From: CAMPKL01 sp963805925
Lineage (GTDB): Bacteria; Acidobacteriota; Terriglobia; Bryobacterales; UBA6623
Direction: 5' to 3'
Assembly (NCBI GenBank): GCA_963805925.1
Contig: CAWDWB010000009.1
Coordinates: 558,001-622,000, forward strand
DNA length: 64,000 nucleotides
Shown here: positions 8,094 to 16,483 of the stretch, piece by piece
Numbering within the stretch: position 1 is the stretch's first letter
Layout of the letters: every line of letters starts with the position of its first letter
The notes under the pieces: generated by a model
What the model was told of the DNA's origin: nothing
Database searches by the model: none
What the model saw: the letters and a program-made list of their open reading frames with translations, nothing else
Program-made: the position numbers and the translations under genes

Positions 8094-8982
8094 TAGGCTG
8101 CTTGCCGCGGGTTGTTTTCTCCTCGTCGGCTGCGCGCGGCAAGACATCGCCCGTCCGCCGAGCGATGCTCCCCTGCCAACCGCGCAGGCGCAAGCGCGCG
8201 CGCAGAGTCTCGGACTAGCACCCACTGACAACTTTCATAGAACCTCCGCGAGCGTCGATACGCTTTGCTTTGCAGCTCGCAGGCTGGAGTTGCCGGAAGA
8301 GTACGGCCAACTGCGGTTCCGGCGGGCTCCGAACGGGGTTTGCGGCTTCAATGAAGCGAAGTGGGACGTGTTTCGCTATCAACCGGAAGCGGTTGCGGGC
8401 GAGAAGGTCGGCGTGACCCCAGAGTTAGCGGCAGCCAGCGCAGAGCGAGCAGCCTTCGTGGTCGCGCATGAGGATTTTCACGACCAGCCCTCGATGCGCA
8501 AGCTGCCGCCGGGATTGCACGAGCCAGCCGCGACGCTGGGGGCGCTGCTGATGTCGCCGGGAGCGTTCGATGAGCTTCACCCGGCGCTGCTGTACAGGCG
8601 AAAAGCGCAGCTCATCAATCGCTACCGGTATCGGGCGGCGGCGCTCTACAGCCGCTACCGCAGGCGAGAAATCAGCGAAGCCGAAGCGCTTCAACTGAAG
8701 GAAACGCTATTCAGCGAACTCGGCGCGGAGTGCTCCGCTCTGCCGCCGGCGCTGGCCTATAACCCTTGTCCGGCGGTGCTGAATAACGCGGGGCTGGCGT
8801 TTGACGCCACCTACACCAGACTGTACCCGCTGATGTTCGAATTGTTGCCGGCCGTCGGCTGGGACCGCCAAGCGGCGGTACGCGTCTTACTGGAGGACAT
8901 GCCTGCCGCCCCCGGCCTGCTGCGGACGCCGCGAAAGGCGATTCGGCAGCTCGTCAGACGTCTGACGCAAGCGGCGCCCTAG
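8014..8982 (+). CDS. Lipoprotein with HExxH motif, unknown function
   Basis: A lipoprotein signal is clear: RLLAAGCFLLVGC ends in a lipobox cysteine near residue 40. The mature part has HEDFH in AFVVAHEDFHDQ, followed ~15 residues later by GLHEPA; together these resemble a gluzincin-type zinc site. It may be a membrane-anchored peptidase, but no family was recognised. The ATG at 8014 overlaps lpxA by 80 bases in another frame and gives a long polar n-region; no ATG, GTG or TTG lies closer to the hydrophobic core, so the true start may be a CTG near 8098. The end converges with the next gene, sharing CTAG. Confidence 0.7.
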   Translation: MKNWRWTSTWSALSPSSKARSAAWSSSRLLAAGCFLLVGCARQDIARPPSDAPLPTAQAQARAQSLGLAPTDNFHRTSASVDTLCFAARRLELPEEYGQLRFRRAPNGVCGFNEAKWDVFRYQPEAVAGEKVGVTPELAAASAERAAFVVAHEDFHDQPSMRKLPPGLHEPAATLGALLMSPGAFDELHPALLYRRKAQLINRYRYRAAALYSRYRRREISEAEALQLKETLFSELGAECSALPPALAYNPCPAVLNNAGLAFDATYTRLYPLMFELLPAVGWDRQAAVRVLLEDMPAAPGLLRTPRKAIRQLVRRLTQAAP

Positions 8983-9710
8983 GCTCCCCTAGCGGGGGAC
9001 TGCCAAGGCTGTTTCAACTTCAGCGGTTGAAGACGGTACTTGATGATGCACCAGAGCGCACGGAAGCCGTCGCGCATGCCGATCTTCTTGCCTTCCTCGT
9101 AGGTGCGTCCGTGGTAGGCGATGCCGACTTCGTAAATGCGTGCGTGAGCCTTGGCGAGTTTGCTGGTGACTTCCGGCTCGAAGCCGAAGCGGTCTTCCTC
9201 AAGCACCAGGGCTTGGATCAGATCACGGCGAAAAACCTTGTAGCAGGTCTCCATATCGCTGAGGTTCAAGTCGGTGGCCATATTGGAGAGCAGGGTCAGC
9301 AACTGATTGCCGACCGAATGCCAGAAATAGAGCACGCGATGCTCTTGATTGGAGATGAAACGGGACCCGAAGACGACGTCCGCGTTGCCTTTGTCGAGCG
9401 GCTGCAGAAGCTTGTGATAGTCCTCGGGGTCGTACTCAAGGTCGGCGTCTTGGACGATGACGTAGTCGCCCTCAGCCTTGTCGAATCCAGTCCTAAGAGC
9501 GCAACCCTTGCCTCGATTCTTGTCTTGCAAGAAGACGCGAACGTTCGGATGGCGCTGCTCAATTTGCGCCAATACTTCGCGGGTCCCGTCGGTGGAGTAG
9601 TCGTCCACGATGATGATCTCTTTGTCGACCTGTACTGCCTGAACGCGGTCCACGATCCTGTTGACCGTATCGCGCTCGTTGTAAACCGGGATGACGACGG
9701 AGAGTTTCAT
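8979..9710 (-). CDS. Family 2 glycosyltransferase (dolichol-phosphate-mannose synthase type)
   Basis: The N-terminus MKLSVVIPVYNERDTV is the GT-A nucleotide-sugar fold, IIIVDDYSTDGT is the usual second motif, and VQDADLEYDP is the DxD metal site. DMETCYKVFRRDL and FGFEPEVTSKLAKA match the polyprenyl-phosphate hexosyltransferase branch. At 243 residues without a membrane domain it is probably cytoplasmic or peripheral, charging a lipid carrier with a sugar. ATG 9710 is preferred because it begins the domain; GTG 9734 would add eight residues. A possible acceptor-using partner is the GT-C protein at 25574-27499, but the two genes are far apart. Confidence 0.88.
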   Translation of the reverse strand: MKLSVVIPVYNERDTVNRIVDRVQAVQVDKEIIIVDDYSTDGTREVLAQIEQRHPNVRVFLQDKNRGKGCALRTGFDKAEGDYVIVQDADLEYDPEDYHKLLQPLDKGNADVVFGSRFISNQEHRVLYFWHSVGNQLLTLLSNMATDLNLSDMETCYKVFRRDLIQALVLEEDRFGFEPEVTSKLAKAHARIYEVGIAYHGRTYEEGKKIGMRDGFRALWCIIKYRLQPLKLKQPWQSPARGA

Positions 9711-9843
9711 TGCGAACCGTGGATAAGTCGGCACGAGGCCGTACAGAACAGAAGTACCAGCTTACGTTCCAGTTCGTCAAAGGCGCGAATTACCCAGGAT
9801 CGAGGAAAGAAGATTTCAAACAAGCCTAGGAGGAGGGATTAAA

Positions 9844-9919
9844 TGGTAGCGCTAACGGGATTTGAACCCGTGTCTGAGCCTTGAGAGGGCCCTGTCCTAG
9901 ACCCCTGGACGATAGCGCC
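9844..9919 (-). tRNA. tRNA-Glu (anticodon CUC)
   Basis: On the minus strand the cloverleaf runs from GGCGCTA to TAGCGCT plus ACCA, with a G-T closing pair. The anticodon stem GGGCC/GGCTC holds loop CTCTCAA, so the anticodon is CTC (plus-strand 9883-9885). The D arm is GTCC-N9-GGAC. CCA is encoded. Confidence 0.93.
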
Positions 9920-10067
9920 ACAAGCATTAAGTATAGCCAAGCCCGCCCAGGATTTGCGAATCAAACTCTGTGTCGCGAATGAACAGCGAGGGTCGATAAG
10001 AAGTCGCTAGGGGTCCTGCCTCATGCCGACGCGCCCCTCTTTGGGACTTCTGGAGACCAGCTAAAAC

Positions 10068-10733
10068 GTGAGCGACAAACCGAACGACGACCGCGACGCC
10101 TTTGGGGCGATCGCCGCAGTAGCTCATGAACTACGGACTCCGTTAACAGCGATACAGGGAGCGGTCGAGATCCTACGAGACGGAACCGCGGGCGCCTTGA
10201 GCCCAGCCCAGCGAGAGTTCGCCAACCTGGCGCACCGCAATCTGGAGCGGCTGAAGGACCGCATCGAGGACACCCTGGACATCGTCAGCCTGAACAGCGG
10301 ATCCGGATCGGAATCGGCAACGGTTCGGCTGGAGGGGCTTGCCGCGTGCGTGGCAAAGCGGGCGGCGATTGAATGGGGACCCAAACTCCTCGTCAGTTTT
10401 GAGGGCTTTAGCGGCAAGCAAAGCCTTACGTTTCTGGAGCGCTCGCTCTGCCGTACTTTGGCGAGCATTGTCGGGACCGTCGGCAGACATTTTGGTGAGG
10501 GAGGAGTGATCGTTCGAGCGAGCGCAGATAACAGCCAGATTCGGTTTGAGGTCAGCGCCGACGGCCCGGCAGGAGAAGGGCGCTTGGACACGGCGATTCA
10601 CGACGCCAGCTTGGCGCTGGCTTGCGAAATGGTCGAGCTCCACGGCGGGTCGATATCCAGATTGGAGACTGGTTCCCGCGGCGTCTATGTTCTTCTGCCG
10701 TTACGGCCGATATGTGCTCGAGAGGAACGCTGA
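10068..10733 (+). CDS. Small histidine kinase with degenerate ATPase domain
   Basis: The protein has 221 residues and no sensor or membrane segment. The dimerisation/phosphoacceptor box is clear: AVAHELRTPLTAIQG with His20. The C-terminal half has ATPase-like G-boxes (VSADGPAGEGRL and CEMVELHGGSI...GSRGVYVLLPL), but the region where the N-box should be (FLERSLCRTLASIVGTVGRH) lacks the usual Asn. It may bind ATP poorly or act as a phosphotransfer or scaffold partner. It is translationally coupled to the next response regulator through TGATG. The start is GTG 10068. Confidence 0.8.
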   Translation: MSDKPNDDRDAFGAIAAVAHELRTPLTAIQGAVEILRDGTAGALSPAQREFANLAHRNLERLKDRIEDTLDIVSLNSGSGSESATVRLEGLAACVAKRAAIEWGPKLLVSFEGFSGKQSLTFLERSLCRTLASIVGTVGRHFGEGGVIVRASADNSQIRFEVSADGPAGEGRLDTAIHDASLALACEMVELHGGSISRLETGSRGVYVLLPLRPICAREER

Positions 10734-11302
10734 TGACGGAGACGAAGAGAATTCTGCTCGTTGATGACGAGGACGACGTGTTGAGCGCGTTTGAGTTCCG
10801 CTTGGGCGCGATGGGTTATGACCTGGTAGTGGCGCGAAACGGCGCCGAAGCGCTGGAACATCTCAACAACTCGAAGACCGATCTCGTGTTGGCGGACTTC
10901 ATGATGCCCGAGATAAACGGTATCGAGTTGACGCGGATTATCAAGTCGCACCCGCTCTGGTTCGACACCCAGGTGGTCCTGTTCTCGGCCAACAGCGAAC
11001 CGGAGTTCCGCCGCAAGGCGATGGATCTCGGCGCCGCAGACTACATGCCCAAGACGGCAGGAGCCAAAGCCATCATTGAACGTATCTGCAAGTTGGCGCC
11101 GCTGGAAAGAGGAACGCCGGCCAGCGCGTCCGTGGCGGGTGCGGCCACCCTCGCCAGGGGCCTCGCGGACATGCTCAAGCTGGCCGCGGACGACGAGACT
11201 CTATCGCGATCGACGAAGCTCGCTATTACTTCCTCCCAGCGCATTACCGAGGACCTCTTGAAGCTGCTGTCCGAATCCTCAGGTTCCGCTACGCAACATT
11301 GA
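10733..11302 (+). CDS. Response regulator with receiver domain and helical extension
   Basis: The receiver domain covers residues 1-~125: KRILLVDDEDD carries the acidic pocket, Asp55 in VLADFMMPE is the phosphorylation site and MPK the conserved lysine. A ~65-residue C-terminal extension rich in Ala, Leu and Ser follows, with no recognised DNA-binding domain. The ATG at 10733 overlaps the kinase stop (TGATG), which sets the start. It likely receives phosphate from the adjacent kinase or another one. Confidence 0.88.
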   Translation: MTETKRILLVDDEDDVLSAFEFRLGAMGYDLVVARNGAEALEHLNNSKTDLVLADFMMPEINGIELTRIIKSHPLWFDTQVVLFSANSEPEFRRKAMDLGAADYMPKTAGAKAIIERICKLAPLERGTPASASVAGAATLARGLADMLKLAADDETLSRSTKLAITSSQRITEDLLKLLSESSGSATQH

Positions 11303-11308
11303 CGACAG

Positions 11309-11689
11309 ATGAAATCGAACTCCAGTCCAGGGTCTGTCCTAATCGTCGACGACGAGCAGGATATTGTGCGTCCGCTCGCGTTTCGTTTGGAAGTGGAGGG
11401 CTTCCACGTCGCCTTAGAGCCAAACGGCCAATTGGGTTACGACCGGGCTGTGGCGGAGACGCCGGACATCATCCTGCTGGACGTGATGATGCCGGTTATC
11501 GACGGCGTCACCCTATGTCGGATGCTGAAAGAAGACGGGTCAACGCGACATATTCCCATCATCATGGTGACGGCCAAGAGTCGGATGGGAGACGTGGAAG
11601 CGGCATTCAACGCGCAAGCCGACGACTACGTGTCCAAGCCCTATGAATGGGCTGAGTTGCATCTAAAAATACGCAAGTTGCTCGGTTAA
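11309..11689 (+). CDS. Single-domain response regulator (CheY-like)
   Basis: The 126 residues form one receiver domain: SVLIVDDEQDIV, phosphoacceptor Asp58 in IILLDVMMPVIDG, and SKPYEW with the conserved lysine. It has no output domain, so it acts by protein contact or phosphorelay. It follows the previous regulator by six bases. Its TAA stop overlaps the TAA of the convergent ferrochelatase gene (TTAA). Confidence 0.92.
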   Translation: MKSNSSPGSVLIVDDEQDIVRPLAFRLEVEGFHVALEPNGQLGYDRAVAETPDIILLDVMMPVIDGVTLCRMLKEDGSTRHIPIIMVTAKSRMGDVEAAFNAQADDYVSKPYEWAELHLKIRKLLG

Positions 11690-12750
11690 GCCGATTGGGC
11701 GGAGGGCCTTGGCGGCCGCTGCGGCGCAGGGCAACAGTCGACCGGGCAGTAGTCGTGGCTTGGTCCGAGACCGCCGAGGGCGCGGCGAGGCGTTGACGTC
11801 GGCGAAGTACGTTCCAGAATCAATTCGCGAATCATAGCGATGAAGTCCGGATGGGTCCCCACCGTTCCGGCGCGCACGAGGTTGAGCCCAACCTCCGAGG
11901 CGACCTGCTGAGCCTCGGTGTCGAGATCGAAAAGCACTTCCATGTGGTCGGAGATGAAGCCGATCGGCGCCACGACCGCGTCCAGGACGCCTTGTTCGCG
12001 GCGTTGCCTGAGGTAGTCGCAGATGTCCGGTTCCAGCCAGGGCTGAGTCGGCGGACCGCTGCGGCTCTGCCAGACCAGCCGGTAGTCGGACCGGCCGACG
12101 GATTCGCCGACCAGCCGACATGCCTCGTCGAGTTGATCGACGTACTTCGAGGTGCTGGCCATCGACAGCGGCACGCTGTGCGCCGTGAAGATTAGTTCGG
12201 CCGCCTCACGGCGTTCGGCGGGAATCTTGGCGAAGGCTTCTTCGACGCGCTCAGCCATAGGCCCGATGAAGCCGGGGTGATTGAAGAAGGCGCGAATCTT
12301 GTCGACGACGGGAGCGCCAGCGCCCACGGCCGTCTGGGCTTCGACAATATTCCCGCGATATTGCCGACAGCCCGAATACGAGCTGTAGGCGGAAGTCACA
12401 AACGCCAGCGCACGCTTGACTCCGTCGTCGCGCATTTGGCGTAAGGCGTCCGCCAAGAATGGATCCCAGTTTCGATTGCCCCAATAGATGGGCAAATTGG
12501 GCCCATCGGCGGCGAGCCGGGCTTGCAATGCGGCGATCAACTGGCGGTTCTGCTCGTTGATGGGACTCACGCCATCGAAGTGGTAGTAGTGTTCCGCCAC
12601 CTCCAACATGCGCTCGCGCGGAACATTGCGCCCGCGAAGAACATTCTCAAGAAAGGGGATGACATCGTCGCGGCCCTCGGGACCTCCGAAGGAAACCAGC
12701 AGGACTGCGTCATAGGATAGTTCGGCCATGGGTTGAGGTCTTACTGTCAT
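11686..12750 (-). CDS. hemH: Ferrochelatase, probably coproporphyrin ferrochelatase with 2Fe-2S cluster
   Basis: The enzyme inserts Fe2+ into a porphyrin. Family motifs are VLLVSFGGPEG, YYHFDGVSPINEQNR, FTAHSVPLSMA (catalytic His) and PIGFISDHMEVLFDLD (catalytic Glu). Cysteines in YSGCRQYRG and the C-terminal CPVDCC resemble the ligands of the Fe-S ferrochelatases of actinobacteria. Together with the hemQ gene at 49156 this points to the coproporphyrin branch, where the gene is also called cpfC. The length of 354 residues is normal. ATG 12750 has GGAG close by; ATG 12729 is an alternative. Confidence 0.93.
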   Translation of the reverse strand: MTVRPQPMAELSYDAVLLVSFGGPEGRDDVIPFLENVLRGRNVPRERMLEVAEHYYHFDGVSPINEQNRQLIAALQARLAADGPNLPIYWGNRNWDPFLADALRQMRDDGVKRALAFVTSAYSSYSGCRQYRGNIVEAQTAVGAGAPVVDKIRAFFNHPGFIGPMAERVEEAFAKIPAERREAAELIFTAHSVPLSMASTSKYVDQLDEACRLVGESVGRSDYRLVWQSRSGPPTQPWLEPDICDYLRQRREQGVLDAVVAPIGFISDHMEVLFDLDTEAQQVASEVGLNLVRAGTVGTHPDFIAMIRELILERTSPTSTPRRALGGLGPSHDYCPVDCCPAPQRPPRPSAQSA

Positions 12751-12836
12751 TGTCTCCGAAACAGATCGGCGATCCTTCGAAACTGAACAAGCGGTCGGAC
12801 GACCGTCTCGCTACAATCTGAGCGGAGTTATACATC

Positions 12837-13739
12837 GTGGGATTCCAGAGCATCTTGACCTACCTGCCCGAGCACGACGAATCCCAAGAGGTTATCGAGT
12901 GTTCCGCGCGCTTGGCGCGGGAGTGCGAAGCGAAGTTGGCGCTTGCCGAAGTACTGACGCCGCTGCCGGTCTACCTCAGGCAGCCGGCATACGGGTATCC
13001 GGCTCTGTCGGAGACGCTGGAGCACGAAGCTAAGGAAGAATTGCAGAGTGTGGCTGCTCCGCTGCGCGAGAGCGGACTCGACGTCAGCACGGCGGCGCTG
13101 ACCGGCAAGCCCCACGAGGAACTTGTTCGTGAAGCGTTGCGTGCCGGACACGACCTCGTAATCGCCCCTGGGCATTCGGAAGGCGGCAGCGCCCGCGCCA
13201 CGTCGACGGCAGTTCGGCTATGTCGGCTTTGTCCTGTCCCGGTCTTGGCGATCAGCGCAGGCCACGCCAAGCCCTTCCGCCGCATCTTGGCGACAGTAGA
13301 TCCGCTGTCCCGGGACGACGAGGGGAAGGAACTGAACGAACGCGTCATTGAGACGGCTCTGGAATTCGCCCGATTGGAAGGCGGCGAAGTTGCGGTGCTG
13401 TACGTTTGGGGCGAAGACCTGCCGCCGGGTAGCCTGGAGTCTCACGGGAAACAGATTGAGCAGCTTGCGGAGTCCGCTTTGGAGGACTTGCTCAAACCCT
13501 ACAAGGACGAGATCGACGCCGAAGATGTTCTGCTGGTATTCGGCGAACCGTCAACCACGATCTGCCGGGTCGCCACTGAACAAGAAATGGACCTAGTCGT
13601 GCTAGGGACCATCGCGCGCAGCGGCGTGCAGGCGCTTTGGATCGGCAACACGGCGGAGAAGACGCTGGCCGAACTTGAGCTATCGGTCCTGGCGGTCAAA
13701 CCTTCGGCCTTCGTCTCACCGCTGGATACCGAATCTTAG
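12837..13739 (+). CDS. Universal stress protein, two tandem UspA domains
   Basis: The first UspA domain spans about residues 1-140. The second begins at RRILATVDPL and ends with the nucleotide-binding signature LVVLGTIARSGVQALWIGNTAEK. The first copy keeps only a weak form (DLVIAPGHSEGGS). It is likely cytosolic. A TACAAT hexamer at 12812-12817 could be its -10 box. The start is GTG 12837. The TAG stop overlaps the GTG of the following P-type ATPase (TAGTG), so the two are probably translated together. Confidence 0.9.
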   Translation: MGFQSILTYLPEHDESQEVIECSARLARECEAKLALAEVLTPLPVYLRQPAYGYPALSETLEHEAKEELQSVAAPLRESGLDVSTAALTGKPHEELVREALRAGHDLVIAPGHSEGGSARATSTAVRLCRLCPVPVLAISAGHAKPFRRILATVDPLSRDDEGKELNERVIETALEFARLEGGEVAVLYVWGEDLPPGSLESHGKQIEQLAESALEDLLKPYKDEIDAEDVLLVFGEPSTTICRVATEQEMDLVVLGTIARSGVQALWIGNTAEKTLAELELSVLAVKPSAFVSPLDTES

Positions 13740-16483
13740 TGCCCCTTCCGATTTCGACAGGAGATCGCCCCGCCTGGCATCGGCTTACCGAGCAAGAGGC
13801 GGCGGCGCGGCTCGATGTCGACGTCACGGTCGGGCTGGCCTCCGACGAGGCAGACAGGCGGCTTAAGCAAGCCGGGCCCAACGTCCTAATCGAACAAGGA
13901 CGCCGCAGCATCGCGCGCATTCTCGGGGATCAGCTCCGCGGGGCGCTAATTCTACTGCTCGTTGTCGCGGCGGTTGTATCCGCTTTCGTCGGAGACATCG
14001 AGGATGCGGTCGCCATCCTGGCCATCGTCATTTTGAACGCCGCCCTTGGCGTCCGTCAGGAGTATAAGGCGGAGGAGGCGATGGCGGCGCTGAAGCGGCT
14101 ATCGGAACCAGTCGTGAAGTTGCGGCGCGACGGCAAACTGACCGAAGCTCCAACGCACGACCTTGTACCGGGCGACATCGTCTTATTGGAAGCCGGCGGC
14201 GTGATGTCCGCCGATGTTCGCCTGTTGGAAACGGCGGCGTTGCGGTCGGACGAAGCCGCCCTGACGGGAGAGTCGGAGGCGGTTGAGAAGGACTCTGGCA
14301 TGGTTTGCGACGAGGCGGCCGCGCTGGGCGATCGCCGCAACATGGCCTACCGGGGCACGACGATCGTCTACGGACGAGGCGTGGGCCTGGTGGTCGAGAC
14401 CGGCATGCGCACGGAGTTGGGCAAGATCGCCGACTTGATCCAGACGGTCAAGTCCGAGCCGACGCCCTTGCAGCGCCGCCTGGATAAGCTCGGCAGAACC
14501 TTGGTCTTCGCCGCGCTGGGGGTCGTCGCCATCGTATTCGCGACAGGCCTGATACAGGGTCAACCGCTGGAACTGATGTTCCTGACGGCGGTGAGTCTGG
14601 CGGTTGCCGCCGCGCCCGAGGGACTGCCTGCCGTAGCGACCATCGCGTTAGCCTTGGGCGCGCGCCGGATGCTGGCGCGGAACGCACTCATCCGCAGACT
14701 GCCGGCCGTCGAAACGCTCGGATCGGTGACCTGCATCTGCTCGGATAAGACCGGCACGCTGACGCAAAACCGCATGCACGTCTCAGCGATTGTCGCGGCG
14801 GGAGACGATGTGCCGCGGAGCGCCGATACCCCTGAGGCGCGCTTGATCCTCTGTGCCGGAGCACTGTGCAACGACGCCGAGTGGAGTGAGGCTGAGCAAG
14901 AGGCGGTCGGAGAGCCTACCGAGACGGCCCTGGTCGTCGCGGCGAACGAGGCGGGTCTCAACAAGGCAACCTTGGAAAGCGACTTGCCGCGAATCGCCGA
15001 GGCGCCGTTCGACTCCGAGCGCAAGCGGATGTCGACCTTGCACCGGGTGAAGTCAGACGAGGCCAAAATACTGGAGTCCCTGCAAGCGGCGTCGGCCGGA
15101 AAGATTAGTTTCGTCGTCTTTGCGAAAGGAGCGCTCGATACGATTCTCGAGGTCTGCGATACGGCCTTCGAGGCGGGCCGACTCCAGGAGTTGGGACCAA
15201 AGGAGCGGGAAGACATCGGCCGGATCCACGACCAAATTGCCGGCAAGGGAATGCGCGTGCTGGCCATGGCCGCCAAGGGTCTATCGGAAGCCCCTGGCGA
15301 GGCGACGGCGGAAAGCCTCGAACAGAGCCTCATCTTTCTGGGTCTCACCGCAATGATGGACCCGCCTCGGGAGGAAGCCAAGGCCTCAGTCGCCGCTTGC
15401 CGGCGCGCCGGAATCCGCACGGTGATGATCACCGGTGACCACCCGGCCACGGCGCGGCACATCGCGGACGAACTCGGTATCGGCGAAGGCGGCGAGCTGT
15501 TGCGGGGCGCCGACTTGGACCAGCTGGACGATGCTCAACTCAAAGAGAAAGTCGAGCACATCGGCATCTATGCCAGGGTTTCGCCGCAACACAAGTTGCG
15601 CATCGTCGAAGCGCTGCAAAGCCGCGGCCAGGTTGTGGCGATGACCGGCGATGGAGTCAACGACGCCCCCGCGCTCAAGCGATCCGATATCGGAGTCGCC
15701 ATGGGCCTGACCGGATCCGACGTTTCCCGAGAAGCGGCGGACATGGTCTTGCGGGACGACAATTTCGCCACGATCGTCTCGGCCGTCGAGGAAGGCCGGG
15801 TCATATTCGACAACATACGCAAGTTCGTCAAGTTCCTGCTATCGGCGAACTCGGGAGAACTCTGGGTCATGCTCTGCGGTCCGTTGTTCGGCTTGCCATT
15901 GCCGCTGCTTCCGCTGCAAATCTTGTGGATGAATCTGATCACGGACGGCTTGCCTGCATTGGCGCTCGGAGTGGAACCGGCCGAGAAGGACGTGATGGAC
16001 AGGCCGCCCTATGGGGCTGAGGAAAGCGTCTTCAGCCGAGGCGCCGGCAGGGACATTCTATGGATCGGGTTGCTGATGGGCGCCGTTTCTTTGGCTGTGG
16101 GCTGGTTCTATTGGCAGGCGGGAGAAACGAACTGGCAGACGATGCTGTTCACGACTTTGACCCTTTCGCAGCTGGGTCTGGCCTTAGCTGTTCGCTCTGA
16201 ACACAAATCGCTGTTCGCCATCGGGGTGTTCTCGAATCCCTACCTCGCCGCGGCGATCGGCGTGTCGGCGTTACTGCAGTTGGCCGTCGTCTATGCGCCG
16301 CCGTTACAGGAGATTTTCGAGACCGTCTCACTGACGGCCGCCGATTTAGCGATCTGCCTGGCTGCCAGCAGCGCGACGTTTTGGGCTCTAGAGGCCGAGA
16401 AGATTCTGCTGCGCCTGTTCCGCAAACGGAAAGCCCCGCCTAACGGCGGAGCTTCATCAAGATTAGACGGCGAATCGGTTTAG
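13739..16483 (+). CDS. P-type cation-transporting ATPase, calcium-pump-like (P2)
   Basis: This 914-residue membrane pump contains LTGESEAV (actuator), APEGLPAVATIAL in helix 4 (Pro293, P2-type cation site), CSDKTGTLTQNRM with the phosphorylated Asp336, and MTGDGVNDAPALK near 638. C-terminal helices include PLPLLPLQILWMNLITDG. It resembles SERCA/PMCA-like and Na+/Ca2+ pumps; the exact ion cannot be read from the sequence. The GTG start overlaps the stop of the universal stress protein gene, suggesting that the stress protein regulates or accompanies the pump. It shares its stop with the convergent M48 gene (TTAG). Confidence 0.93.
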   Translation: MPLPISTGDRPAWHRLTEQEAAARLDVDVTVGLASDEADRRLKQAGPNVLIEQGRRSIARILGDQLRGALILLLVVAAVVSAFVGDIEDAVAILAIVILNAALGVRQEYKAEEAMAALKRLSEPVVKLRRDGKLTEAPTHDLVPGDIVLLEAGGVMSADVRLLETAALRSDEAALTGESEAVEKDSGMVCDEAAALGDRRNMAYRGTTIVYGRGVGLVVETGMRTELGKIADLIQTVKSEPTPLQRRLDKLGRTLVFAALGVVAIVFATGLIQGQPLELMFLTAVSLAVAAAPEGLPAVATIALALGARRMLARNALIRRLPAVETLGSVTCICSDKTGTLTQNRMHVSAIVAAGDDVPRSADTPEARLILCAGALCNDAEWSEAEQEAVGEPTETALVVAANEAGLNKATLESDLPRIAEAPFDSERKRMSTLHRVKSDEAKILESLQAASAGKISFVVFAKGALDTILEVCDTAFEAGRLQELGPKEREDIGRIHDQIAGKGMRVLAMAAKGLSEAPGEATAESLEQSLIFLGLTAMMDPPREEAKASVAACRRAGIRTVMITGDHPATARHIADELGIGEGGELLRGADLDQLDDAQLKEKVEHIGIYARVSPQHKLRIVEALQSRGQVVAMTGDGVNDAPALKRSDIGVAMGLTGSDVSREAADMVLRDDNFATIVSAVEEGRVIFDNIRKFVKFLLSANSGELWVMLCGPLFGLPLPLLPLQILWMNLITDGLPALALGVEPAEKDVMDRPPYGAEESVFSRGAGRDILWIGLLMGAVSLAVGWFYWQAGETNWQTMLFTTLTLSQLGLALAVRSEHKSLFAIGVFSNPYLAAAIGVSALLQLAVVYAPPLQEIFETVSLTAADLAICLAASSATFWALEAEKILLRLFRKRKAPPNGGASSRLDGESV

